Part shown: positions 20,126 through 30,741 of the stretch, piece after piece
Layout: every line of letters starts with the position of its first letter
How positions within the stretch are numbered: the stretch's first letter is position 1
Source: Sophora flavescens
Taxonomy: Eukaryota; Streptophyta; Magnoliopsida; Fabales; Fabaceae
Reading direction: 5' to 3'
Length of the DNA: 64,000 bases
Assembly: GCA_030762895.1 (NCBI GenBank)
Contig: CM061063.1
Location: forward strand, 50,919,196 to 50,983,195
Notes under the pieces: generated by a model
What the model was told of the DNA's origin: nothing
The model's input: the letters and a program-made list of their open reading frames with translations, nothing else
Databases searched by the model: none
Made by a program: the position numbers and the translations under genes

Positions 20126-21755
20126 TGAAGTTGACATAGGCAAACACGAGAAGGGGGGTTGAATTGTGTTTGTTAATAATTTTCGAAAACAACCTTTAAA
20201 ACAGGTTTTGCACTCAAAAAGATTTGAAACAGAAACACACACAAAGACAAATATCCTTTTTAAAAGACTTTGACAAAAGCAATATCAAACCCCCACAGTT
20301 AGTATAAGCAAATAAAACTGAAGAGTTTAGGGATAGAAGATTCACGCAAGAGATTTTATCTTGGTTCACTCTCTTCCAACCAAGAGCTATGTCCAGTCTC
20401 TTCGATTTGAAGGATTTATCCACTATTTCTCCAAATAGATTACAACCAAGTATTCAACACCTCTCCAGGCTACAAGTATTCCTTTCTTACAAAGCCTCTT
20501 CAGGCTCTAACTCTAACAAAGAGATTTAATGTTTGATCTTCTTAACTCACTATGTGTGGGAATATGACAGTTTAAGATCAGTTGAATATTACAACAATAT
20601 TCAAACTAAAGAATACAGACTCTTGCTGTTGAAAGAATAATGGAATGAATGATTATCAAATGGCAAAAGTTCAGCTAGCAAGATTGTGCAGGCTAGAGTT
20701 GTTCTTCAGTATCTGAGGTCTTCAATTTATAGTGACCTTCTTCTTCACTTGTATTTCTTCAACGGTTACTTTGAATAATCCCGTTTAGAGATAGCATTTA
20801 ATGCATGATATCCGTTGTGACTAATAGCTTGATTGTAGCAATGCTGAATAGTACTCTTGGTTATCGAGGTAGCATGAATTTGGAGGTTTACTCCTCTGAG
20901 TATTGCATCTTGAGCACCTGTTGTTCCTCTTTTGTGTATAATCCAGCTTTTTCAGTCATATAGTTGTCATCGTATAGATTGTTTTGCAGTATCTTATTTG
21001 TACGATTCTACTTTTTGTATTTCTTGATTGTACTATGTTTCTTTTACAACAAGGTGAAACATTAAAGCAGATAAAACAAATATGAAGGACAAATATTCTA
21101 ATGAAATAAATATCAATCATTTGAAATAAATATAAGAGATTAGGATTGCATTTAATTCATTCGAAGATGGAGCTCGTCTAAAAAGAAACTCTGTCTACTC
21201 ATTCATATGAGAGTCCAAGTCTGTTCTATATTTTACTTAGCTTGTCTGATGACGTGGCATATCCTCTTATCTATCAAGTCTTCGGACTTGCTATTCCTGA
21301 ATGAGTTATAAAGATTTCCATCTAATGACGTGGCGGTTAGAGCTCGTCTACTAGATTACTTTGTGTTTTAGTTCATTTTCTTCAACTAATTACTTCCGTC
21401 TGCTTACGTGGCAAGATGGACGCGTTTATTTTCAAGTCTTTGGACTTGTTGTACCTAACAAGTTATTTAGGTATTTGTCTAGTAAATATTTAGAGCCTCG
21501 TATACTTAAGAAAACCAGTCTACTTAATTAAATGACTAAGCAACTTTACCAAAGTACTTGAGCAGCCCGTCTACAGAGGTGGACGCGTATTTTTCAATTT
21601 TAACTTATCTCAAGTTTATTTTACTTATTAAAGTGTTCCTGCATAACTGAAAGCACATGTTAGATCTCAACTAATACTTTGCCAAGAAAATTTAATCCTT
21701 TTGTTAGCATCAAAACTTAGAGATTATTAAATCTAAAACCACTTTGATTCCAACA
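20126..21755 (-). mobile_element. copia-type LTR on the minus strand (1.63 kb)
   Basis: On the minus strand it starts TGTTGGAATCAAAG at 21755 and ends ACTTCA at 20126, followed by a primer site. A TATA box CTATAAATTG lies at 20724-20733 (minus). The text AAGTTTTGATGCTAACAAA near the start and the ACAATTCAACCCCCC end resemble SIRE/Maximus-type LTRs from my knowledge of the family. The internal region is missing beyond about 20068, so no coding part remains. Two diverged internal repeats (about 21250-21310 and 21400-21470) carry ACGTGGC motifs. No target duplication can be identified. Confidence 0.65.
21251..21411. promoter_or_regulatory. three ACGTGGC (ABRE/G-box) motifs in LTR
   Basis: GACGTGGC at 21251-21258 and 21327-21334, and TACGTGGC at 21404-21411, about 520-680 bp upstream of the LTR TATA box on the minus strand. 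They lie in imperfect repeats that include CAAGTCTTCGGACTTG-like palindromes. Confidence 0.4.
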
Positions 21756-22340
21756 AGAAGGTACTATGGTCTGTGGATGGCATCGTCGTCGACGGCAAGG
21801 TGATGGCCACCATAATCCCTTCAAGGATTCTGCCATCACCCCTCTGGCCAAGGCCAACTGCAAAACCACCCTCACCTCATCCTCGCCGCCCTCGGCAACT
21901 GCGCCCCCAAGGATTACGACGAGATCGACGGCTCGCTGGATGAATGCGCCCTCGACATTACCATCAACACTGCCATCGTGGAGTACAAGACCGAGAACCG
22001 GCACTATGCCTACGTCGACTGCCCCGGCCACGCCAATTGCGTCAAGAACATCATCACCATCACAGCCAAGATAGACGATGCCATCCTCGTCGCAGCCCAG
22101 TTGCTACTGCAAAACTCAGCCCGCCGTGTAGTCCCTACAAGGATTCTGCCTGCCCTCCCCCTCCCCTCTCCCCTCAGAGTCTTCGCCTCCTCCATGTCGG
22201 TGCCAAGATTCCGACAATGCTCACCTGCAAAGAAGACAAACAAGACATTCATAGGGAGATCGAAAAATAAGACAAAGAAGAGAAGTAAAGAAAAACCATA
22301 ATTTGTTTTTAATCTTTAAGCTTAATCAAACGGAAATCCA
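21756..22340 (+). pseudogene. EF-Tu-like (organelle type) pseudogene fragment
   Basis: A GC-rich stretch in AT-rich surroundings. One plus frame (about 21870-22110) reads ALGNCAPKDYDEIDG, then DITINTAIVEYKTENRHYAY, VDCPGHANCVKNIIT and IDDAILV. This corresponds to the GTPase domain of bacterial/plastid-type elongation factor Tu after its P-loop, including the G3 motif DCPGH (22017-22031). The P-loop upstream is reduced to CKTTLT in another frame (21859-21876), so a frameshift separates them. After 22110 the similarity fades. There is no start, no other G motif and no intron. In life EF-Tu delivers aminoacyl-tRNA to the ribosome; this is a dead fragment. Confidence 0.75.
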
Positions 22341-22345
22341 CTAAG

Positions 22346-22814
22346 AGTGTGTTTGGGAAAGCTGGAAAAAAAATATTATGCTTATAATCAATTTTTGAAT
22401 AATCGATTATTGTGATAATCGATTATAATCAGAATCTATTTTTGTCTGGGTCTGTTTGCTGAAAAGCGATTTTAAGATAATCTATTTCGTTTGGGTGGTG
22501 CAAAAAAAAAATCACTTTTATATAATAAATTACAAAAAAGGGTATGAAGTTATTTGTATAATTTAATAATATTTGTTTAGAAGTTAGTTTTGTAGGGGTA
22601 AATAAGGAAGAGAGTTTTGAGAATGGAAAATAATCAAATCACAACAATCTTAAGCTAGAAAAAACTAGATGGCATAAAACATCTTTTTTTTTCCCCCTAA
22701 AAAAGCTTTTTTATAAATTTAAGCAAAATGTCAAACATGATAGATTATCTATGAAACAACTTTTAAGCTAAAAAACAGCTGAAACCAGGGAAAATAATCT
22801 TTCCCAAACACACT
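22346..22814. mobile_element. MITE-like element with 16 bp inverted ends
   Basis: Starts AGTGTGTTTGGGAAAG (22346-22361) and ends with its exact reverse complement (22799-22814). It is about 470 bp, AT-rich and non-coding, with internal ATCGATTATTGTGATAATCG palindromes. TAA occurs on both sides but the exact target duplication is uncertain. A second copy of its left part starts four bases later at 22818. Confidence 0.65.
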
Positions 22815-23630
22815 AATAGTGTGTTTGGGAAAGCTGGAAAAAAAGATTATGCTGATAATCTGTTTTCAAATAATCGATTATTGTGATAATCGATTATAAT
22901 CAGAATCAGTTTTTGTTTGGGTATGTTTGCTGAAAAGCGATTTTAAGATAATATATTTCGTTTGGGTGATGCAAAAATAATCACTTTTCTATAGTAAATT
23001 ACGAAAAAGAGTATGAAATTATTTGTTTATATTAATAATTAATAATATTTGATTTTTTTAGCATTAAAAGTTATTGAAATGTTTACTTTTTTGTCATCAA
23101 TTTTTTCTATTATAAAAAAAATGAATAAAACTTGTAACATTTTTTCATACTTATGAAAACATATAAAAAAATATTACTTTTAGAATGTTTTAAAATAAAT
23201 AATAAATAATTCATTTAAATAAACTAGAGAATTTTATGTTCAAAAAGAGCTACAAATAACAAATGATCTAAAATGTTAAGGAAGATGTTTGTTACTATAG
23301 TACGTTCCTTTTATTGCAGTACGTGGACCGAGGGGTAAGGACAACGTATGAAGAAAAAATAAGAAGGAATGAAGGAAAAAAGCTTTTCCATAAAACAGCC
23401 TAGCTAAGCAGCTTATAACAAAACAACTGTTTTGGGTATAAAAAGCTTTTTTTTTTGTAAAATAATCATTTTACCCAAACATAATAATTATTTAACAAAA
23501 TAGCTTTGTGATTGAAAAACAGCTGAAACTACACCAAAAACAGCTGACCCAAAAGATTGTTTTTATGAATTTCAGCTGTTTTTACAACAAAAAGCTGTTT
23601 TATAAATAATTTGTTGTATTTGGCTTTATA

Positions 23631-23818
23631 TATTAGCTATATGTATTTTAATTAGTTATTCAGTTAATTCAGTTAAGTTAGTTACAACTAATTCAGTTAT
23701 GATCAGTTAGTTAGTTAGCTTGTAGAAATCTTGTATAAAAGATTAGTTTGTACATTTGTGAAAGAGTTGTAATGAATGAAAATCATTCTTGCACAAATCT
23801 CTGTTCTCTGTTGCAATA
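23631..23818 (+). repeat. 5' LTR of copia element (188 bp)
   Basis: Contains TATA box TGTATAAAAG at 23733-23742 and several short AGTTAGTTA/ATTCAGTTA repeats. Confidence 0.93.
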
Positions 23819-23830
23819 TGGTATCAGAGC
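23819..23830 (+). other. tRNA-Met primer binding site of copia
   Basis: TGGTATCAGAGC abutting the LTR end. Confidence 0.9.
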
Positions 23831-23890
23831 AAAATCATGCATTCAACAGTTCTTTGCCCTAGTGGAAACTCAAATCCACATCACAATTAA

Positions 23891-26252
23891 ACAATTTCGT
23901 TCAGATAATGCAAAATAACTGTCCTTGACTGATTTTCTAGCAAAAAAGGGGACCTTGCATCAATTTAGTTGTGTTGAAAGACCACAACAAAATTCAGTAG
24001 TTGAGAGGAAGCATCAACACCTCCTTAATGTGGCTCGGGCAATCTACTTTCAGTCTAGAGTTCCAATATCCTTTTGGATTTTGTGTTTGAAGACTGCTGT
24101 GTTTCTTATAAATAGGACTCCTACACCCTTACTCAAACAAAAAACACCTTACCAGCTTCTGTTCAACAAGGTTCCTGAATATTCAACTCTCAAGGTGTTT
24201 GGTTGCCTTGCCTTTGCTTCTACATTGTCCTCAAAGAGAGATAAATTCACTCCTAGGGCAATTCCTACAGTTTTCATGGGCTACCCTATTGGATACAAAG
24301 GCTATAAGCTCTATGATCTCACTACCAAGCAATTCATCATATCAAGGGATGTGGGTTTCCATGAGAATGTCTTCCCATTTCAGAAAGTTCCAAACTCTAG
24401 TACAGCCGTGGATCCCTTTCCTGACACAGTGATCCCATTACCTTTGCCAGATAGTACAAATATTCCAGCAGCAATTCCACCTGCAGATGTGATCTTGCCT
24501 GCACACCCCCATCCTCCAGACCATGATCCATCAATATCTCCTCCTGTTCTTGCTGATGAGCCTCGTCTTAGAAGGTCTAGTAGAGCAGTTAGACAACCTT
24601 CCTATCTACGACAATATATATGCAACAACACTACTTCATACCCCATCTCCACCTATCTCAATCATGACAGATTGTCACCCTCCTACTCTGCCTTCATTAA
24701 TCGGATTTCTAGCTTTTATGAGCCTCAGTTTTATCATCAAGCTGCTAAGTTCCCGGAGTGGCAGCAAGCAATGAGTGAAGAACTTGCAGCCATGGAAGCA
24801 AATAATACATGGATCTTAGTCCCACTTCCTGTTGGCAAACATACAATCGGTTGTAGATGGGTGTACAAAGTCAAAACTAAGCCAGATGGTTCGGTTGATA
24901 GACTCAAAGCCAGGTTGGGGGCAAAGGGGTATACTCAACAAGCTGGAGTGGATTTCAGGGACACCTTTTCCCCGGTAGTCAAACTCACAACTCGTGAGAG
25001 TTCTCTTGTCTTTGGCAGCCATAAAAGGATGGCATTTATTACAACTTGATGTAAATAATGCCTTCCTAAATGGGGATCTATTTGAGGAAGTATATATGGA
25101 TATGCCTCTTGGATATAAACCAGATAAGGGCAGTTTGGTATGCAGACTAAATAAGTCCATTTATGGCTTAAGACAAGCTTCTCGCCAATGGTTCACCAAA
25201 TTCTCTACTGCCTTACTCAGTTGTGGTTTTACACAATCCAAAAGTTACTACAGTTTATTCACTAAAGGGTCGGGATCAACCTTTGTTGCATTATTGGTCT
25301 ATGTGGATGACATTATAATAGCTAGTCCTAGCCATGATGCTGTTCACCAGGTACAGAATCAGTTGCAGAAGCTATTCAAGCTGAAAGTCCTTGGCAATTT
25401 GAAATACTTCCTTGGGTTGGAGATTGCTAAATCCAAAAGGGGCATCTACCTGTCCCAAAGGAAGTATGTTCTTTCCTTACTTGATGACACTGGTTTCTTA
25501 GACAGCAAGCCATCCAACCTTCCCATGGACCCTAATCTGAAGCTTAGCTCATCAGATGGCAAACCTCTGCAGAATGGTGCATAGTACAGAAGGCTAGTTG
25601 GAAGATTACTCTACCTCACCATCTCTCGGACTGACATTAGCTTTGCAGTTAATAAGCTAAGTCAATACATGTCATCTCCAACTACAGCTCACTTAGATGC
25701 AGCTCATCATCTGCTAAGATATCTCAAATCCACTCCTGGCACGAGCTTGTTCTTCTCTGCTCAGTCCTATTGGTCCCTAAAGGCATATGCAGACTCAGAC
25801 TGGGGTAACTGTCCAGACACCCGAAGGTCTACAACTGGCTATTCATCTTCCTTGGAGATTCTTTAGTCTCCTGGAAATCAAAGAAACAGCATGTGGTGTC
25901 TAGATCCTCTGCTGAGGCAGAATATAGAGCACTTGCTAGTGTTTCTAGTGAACTTCAATGGCTAGTATTCTTGCTCAAAGATTTCGAGATCTCCATTGGC
26001 CCAACACTGTTGTTCAGTGACAGTCAATCAGCCATCCACTTAGCATCAAACCCTACCTTCCATGAAAGGTCCAAACACATAGAAATTGACTATCATTTCA
26101 TTAGAGAAAAGGTCTTAACAAGAATAATCCGTTTGGTGCACGTAAAATCAGCTCATCAACTTGCAGACTTATTGACAAAACCAGTAACAACTCCTATCTT
26201 CAATTCCTTAATATCCAAGTTAGGAATTCAAGACATCTATCTTCCAACTTGA
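23891..26252 (+). pseudogene. copia Pol fragment: integrase end, RT, RNase H
   Basis: Starts inside integrase (FRSDNAK, then stop, then FSCVERPQQNSVVERKHQHL with the catalytic Glu region). It continues with FGCLAFASTL...FMGYPIGYKGYKLYD, a proline-rich linker, and RT: NTWILVPLPVGKHTIGCRWV, LLQLDVNNAFLNGDL, and the catalytic YVDD at 25300-25311. RNase H follows (VSRSSAEAEYRALAS, LFSDSQSAIHLASNP, LADLLTKP). Damage: stop near 23915, one extra base near 24993, TAG at 25582, and a one-base loss near 25847. The C-terminus (LGIQDIYLPT, stop 26252) sits just before the polypurine tract. Confidence 0.9.
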
Positions 26253-26259
26253 GGGGGCG

Positions 26260-26447
26260 TATTAGCTATATGTATTTTAGTTAGTTATTCAGTTAATTCA
26301 GTTAAGTTAGTTACAACTAATTCAGTTATGATCAGTTAGTTAGTTAGCTTGTAGAAATCTTGTATAAAAGATTAGTTTGTACATTTGGGAAAGAGTTGTA
26401 ATGAATGAAAATCATTCTTGCACAAATCTCTGTTCTCTGTTGCAATA
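26260..26447 (+). repeat. 3' LTR of copia element (188 bp)
   Basis: Same as the 5' LTR except two substitutions. TATA box at 26361-26370. Followed by the TTATA duplication. Confidence 0.93.
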
Positions 26448-27102
26448 TTATAGGTTAATTTTTTAAAAAGTTTTTTCAACAAATTTAAGCTGATTTTCAG
26501 ACAGCTGATGGTAGAACAGTTTACTGAATTTTTTTTGATTGTTCTTAAACGACTCGAAGCATTTCCCATAAAACATCCCACCCCAATAGTCTCACAAGTC
26601 ACTTGTCGGACTGTAGTCCATCATTTACTCATTCTTTTTTTTTTACTCGTTCTTTTATTTTTCCATTGACCCAACTATGAAGATCCAGGCTTGTCCCCTC
26701 TCTTCCCAAATGTAAATCATCCTGCTCAGTTTTTACTAAATCATCGTGCTCAGTTTTTAAAAATGTAAATTTTGTATAACTAAATATTTTTTATATAAAT
26801 TGAAATCCTTAATTAATAATAAAAATTTTAGCCTTCAATTCATAAATTTTAAAGTTAACATCCTATAAAAATTCTAATGTTAAAAAAAATAAATATTATT
26901 CATTTTGCCATCAAATATTATAAACAAATAACTTCATATCATTTTTTGTAATTTATTATATAAAAGTGATTATTTTTGTACCACCCAAATGAAATAGATT
27001 ATCTTAAAATCGTTTTTCAGCAAACATACCCAAATAAAAACAATTCTGATTATAATCGATTATCACAATAATTTTTTTTTCCAGTTTTTCCATAGACATT
27101 CT

Positions 27103-28030
27103 AACTAGATTTAGGCTCAATTTGTTTTAGTAAAATTAAAAAGAACAAAAGAAAAATAATAATCTCTGGATATTTATAAGCGGAAAGCTGAATCATGGCC
27201 GCTACTGGGGAGTGAAGTCGAGAGAGGAGGGGGCGGCGGGAGGTTGGAGGAAGTAGAAGAAGGGTTTGTTTCATATCTACAAAACAAAAAAAATGCTTTT
27301 TTGCAAAATAAAAATAAAAAATTATTTTAAAAGTATTTTTTAATAATAAAATGTTAACCTGGAGACTGGTTGTTACCAGTCACACTTCAGGGAGGTTCCA
27401 TCCTCAACTCAGCAGTTGGAGTTGGAGGATTAAAGAATTCCCCGTAAGTTAAATATGGAACACCTTTCCAAACTTGCAGGGAGTGGAGCACAGTGCAAGC
27501 CACAGAAGAAATGACAAAAAACTGGACCCAGTTAAATCAGTCCCATTACTTTTTCAGTATAGCTATTGAGTGATATTGTTTAAGGAATATAAATAAAGTT
27601 AATTGAAAAACTAATTATATCTATTTTCAATGTATTAATTACGTAACTTTTCATAAAAATTTATTTTTTTAGATTTCTTAAAAAAAATATCTTTAAAACA
27701 CTCGTTAGTATTTGTCTAAATTTTTTATAGTAAAATCCATTTTAAGAATATAGGTATGGATTTAATCAGTATATATTGTTAAGTAAAACATTTTTTTATA
27801 CTGACAACAAATTATAAATTATCACACCATTAAAAATATTTGATTTTTATTATAATTATCTTTAAAATCACGTATAAGATGATTTTTGATTAATCCAGGA
27901 TGTAATTTACAAAGTCAAAATTAAACTCTAAGTATTATATTCATAAATATATTAAATTAGTCTTTCAAGTTTGTGCGACTAAATAGGTTCGTTTTAAAAG
28001 TAATATTAAAATAGTCATTGAAAGGAAAAA
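27103..28030. other. intergenic, mostly AT-rich, no gene recognised
   Basis: A GC-rich pocket lies at 27180-27265. 27355-27455 looks mildly coding-like (LLPVTLQGGSILNSAVGVGG, then CCCC and GTAAGT, a possible donor site), but nothing joins it to an exon on either side. The rest is AT-rich sequence without structure that I can name. Confidence 0.5.
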
Positions 28031-28772
28031 CACTACAAGAATTTTCGCTATTTCCCAGGGTCCTGGGAAATCCATAAAATCCGTGGGAAAATACACATTT
28101 CCCAGGGATGACCCACTTGATTCGCATCCCTGGTTTTGGTTTGGTGAACGTTTCCCACGAGTATGCCCTGAGAAATACCCCACGGTCACACCCTTGGGAA
28201 ATTTCCCACAGACTACTCCCTGGGAAAAGTTTCCCACGGAAAAATCCCCGGGAAACGTTTCCCACGGAATTTTCCTTGGGAAACATTTCCCAGGGTTTTA
28301 ACCTTGGAAACCTATGTATTTTTTTTTCCTGATTTCCAAAGGATCACCGCTGTTGGCTGTTGTGAATTCCATCCCCATTGCCACTGATCTTCTACACCAC
28401 CACCCCCATCACCACAAACCGACACCACCACGAATCACCGCCGCGAAGCCCCACCTCGCCGTTCACCGATGCACCACCACGTCACACCAGAAGCGGTCTG
28501 GATCTGACCCACGCGGTTCGGATCCGTCACGAGCCGTCACCGCCACCAACCACCGTCGCGAAGCCCTACTTCACCGTTCATTGAAGCACCACCCGCCCTG
28601 CTGCGTCACACCAGACGAGATCTGGCTCTGACCTTCGCGGTCTGGATCTAACCCATGTGGGAACCATAGAGAGAACTTTACCAAGGCTTTAACCGTGGGA
28701 AACGTCAAAATTTCCTAGGGATTTTTTGCCCTGGGTAATATGCCTTGGGAAATAGCTTAAATTCTTGTAGTG
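28031..28772. mobile_element. non-autonomous CACTA transposon (742 bp)
   Basis: Ends CACTACAAGAATTT and AAATTCTTGTAGTG are perfect inverted termini of the CACTA (En/Spm) superfamily; AAA flanks both sides as the 3 bp target duplication. Many subterminal repeats of TTTCCCA(C/G)GG occur in both orientations at 28055-28300 and 28660-28755, as expected for transposase binding sites. The middle (28330-28650) is GC-rich and contains two diverged copies of a segment of about 120 bp (CGCGAAGCCC...GTCACACCAGA...GGTCTGGATCT). No transposase is present; it would need one from an autonomous relative. Confidence 0.85.
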
Positions 28773-29280
28773 AAAAATTAATTCCTAGCACCATATATAT
28801 ATTATTGCTTTTAGATGAAACTTGTGACCTTGCTAATTTTAGAGATTTAGGTCATGATCATGAATTTATGTGTGAAAAAAAAATTGTTGATGAGATAGAT
28901 TCATATTTAAGTGCCTAATCGTATTTTATAAAATTAGTCTCTCAATTGATGGGTAATCTGTAACTATCTCTAAACGTTTTTTGAGCCTTGAGACCTGTCC
29001 TGACCCTGATGAGCCATCGAGACTTAACTCACCTAAACATTTTTATATAAAAAAAATTAGCCTCTCAATTGATGGATGAGAGAATATTCTGATAAACAAA
29101 AAAGAAATCTCTTACTCACTCACTCAAAATAAAATAAATGTTGGCAAACTTAATTACTGGTTAATAATTAATTATGCCAAAACTGTCACACTTGGATTCA
29201 ATTCTTCCTCCACATTTCTTGTCTGCTCCCATTTCTCCTCAATTATAAACTATTGATAATACACACCCCTAGTTAATTAG
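28773..29280. other. intergenic, no gene recognised
   Basis: AT-rich. A sequence of about 25 bp, TTAG(T/C)CTCTCAATTGATGG, occurs twice (about 28927 and 29058). Nothing else stands out. Confidence 0.6.
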
Positions 29281-29462
29281 GATTGTTCTTGCCGCCGTTA
29301 TTTATCTTATTTGGAGAGAGCGTAATGCTCCAATTTTTTCATACTACGTGAGTACTCCTTTTGCTATTTGTGTCACCATTACTAGGACTATTCAATATCG
29401 ACCTTTTGATACTCACAGGTTCCATTTTTTTGTGCGTAACCATCGGTGGCAAGATGAGTGAA
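29281..29462 (+). pseudogene. LINE (L1-type) RT C-terminal scrap
   Basis: A short frame reads IVLAAVIYLIWRERNAPIFS, which matches the conserved IWRERN stretch at the C-terminal end of plant L1 reverse transcriptases (zf-RVT region), and ends HRWQDE followed by TGA. No start, no endonuclease or RT core and no poly-A tail are visible. Confidence 0.6.
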
Positions 29463-30318
29463 AGTTATATACATGCCTCCTCGTTTCAACTTTAGTTTTC
29501 GTGGTTGTGGGGTTTGCATGCCTTTGTTTTTTGTTGGCCGGTGTGCTGTTTGTTCTAGGTTGGGGTTGCATGCCTCTATTTTTCAATGACAATAGAATAT
29601 ATATGATAGTTCATTAATGAAAACATAACATGTATAACAGCCGTTACACGTTATTTTACTATTGAAAAATAACACTTAATATACCTATGAGATCATAACT
29701 AAATTTTGTCTTTCTTCTATTGATTTCTTAATCAGTGCCTTAAAAATATTGATTAACAAAATCCAATCTTAAGATTTTGGGTTTAGCCAGAAATATTTAT
29801 GACAATTGCATTTGTATAACTTGATTCTTCTGTCCACCTGTCATCTTTTTTAAACTTTAGAGAAATAAATAAACCTCTTTAGTCATAAATTGTGAGCATC
29901 GTTGTCAGGTTTGCTGGCTTTAGGCAGCCATTTCCACCCTCTTAATTTGTAGGCCCTTTTTTATGGTTGTCATCTTCTTTTGAGCAAACATGCAAAGCAG
30001 CCTTTAAGAGTTATTAATTTGGCGATAATAATATAAACCAATAAGTAATTGAAATGCATGGTTGGTTTTCTAGCAAATATAGTGGTTTAAGGTGGACAAA
30101 AGAATGTGGTATCATTTTGCGATCAAGACAATGCATTTCCAAGTTGGGCTATGTGGGTCATGGACAGCAAAAAATAACTGGCCCATGTTGTTGGATTCGT
30201 ATACAAATGAGTAAATTTGAAGGTACTTGCCTATCCTATTCCTCAACATGTCTCACTCAGTTTCTCATTCTCCTCCGGTCCTTCCCCTTTTAATTTCTTT
30301 GGTCAATAATGGCAGGCA
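29463..30318. other. intergenic, no gene recognised
   Basis: AT-rich sequence with a GCATGCCT(T/C)T repeated twice near 29517 and 29568. A plus frame of 79 codons at 30054-30293 has no recognisable similarity and is probably chance. Confidence 0.55.
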
Positions 30319-30529
30319 TTATCCAATATCCAGTGAGACCCTATCAACGTTGGTTTTTGGTTTCTGACAAAAATTCATTCGTGACAAATAATTAGAGAGT
30401 AAACAAGTGTGGGACCTACGAGTTATGCGGTAAACTCGACAGGAATGTGCTATTTTGAAGGTAATGTCTACCAAGTATAAATTTGACAAGTTAGTTAAAT
30501 CTAGTAATATACTGCCAAAGACATTCTCA

Positions 30530-30741
30530 GCATCATTGAGAACTCTGCTTAGATAATACACGGCCCTTTCGACATTGTCATAGTCATCCTGGGCCAAGAG
30601 ACATCCTATGGTATCTTCAGATACTGATATGTACAACTTCAACGGTCGATGAGGCATAGCAGGCATCATGACCGGTGGATTGACTAAGTATTGCTTGATC
30701 TGGTCAAACGCCTCTTGAAGACAAGATTCCCACACAAAGCC
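30530..30741 (-). pseudogene. RNase H N-terminal fragment (Tat/Ogre)
   Basis: The frame from 30735 reads ESCLQEAFDQIKQYLVNPPV, LKLYISVSEDTIGCLLAQDD and AVYYLSRVLNDAEN, the start of a gypsy RNase H. The first catalytic Asp position appears as Ser (YISVSED). After AEN the normal text is lost. Confidence 0.7.

Larger units (their letters stand above)
23631..26447 (+). mobile_element. Ty1-copia element with TA...TA ends (2817 bp, deleted)
   Basis: LTRs 23631-23818 and 26260-26447 are both 188 bp and differ at two positions by eye. They start TATTAGCTATATG and end TTGCAATA rather than TG...CA. TTATA at 23626-23630 and 26448-26452 is a perfect 5 bp target duplication, which confirms these ends. 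Primer site TGGTATCAGAGC follows the first LTR without a gap; TGAGGGGGCG precedes the second. Gag, protease and most of integrase are deleted. Copia order (integrase before RT) is clear. Confidence 0.93.
22818..27102. mobile_element. candidate long inverted-repeat (foldback) element hosting the copia
   Basis: 22818-23030 (about 210 bp, the same family as the MITE just left) recurs inverted at about 26930-27102: ATCGATTATAATCAGAA, GATTTTAAGATAATATATTT and CATTTGGGTG-type segments are all recognisable on the minus strand. If these are the two ends of one element, it is about 1.46 kb once the copia insertion is removed. Two independent MITE ends in opposite orientation is the alternative. Interior sequence at 23280-23630 and 26453-26560 contains several AAACAGCTG motifs typical of another MITE. 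Confidence 0.4.

Noticed and set aside
21757..22301. An intact EF-Tu gene, because several frames cover the region on both strands.
   Set aside because: The P-loop and switch segments are in different frames, G4 and G5 motifs are absent and similarity ends by 22110.
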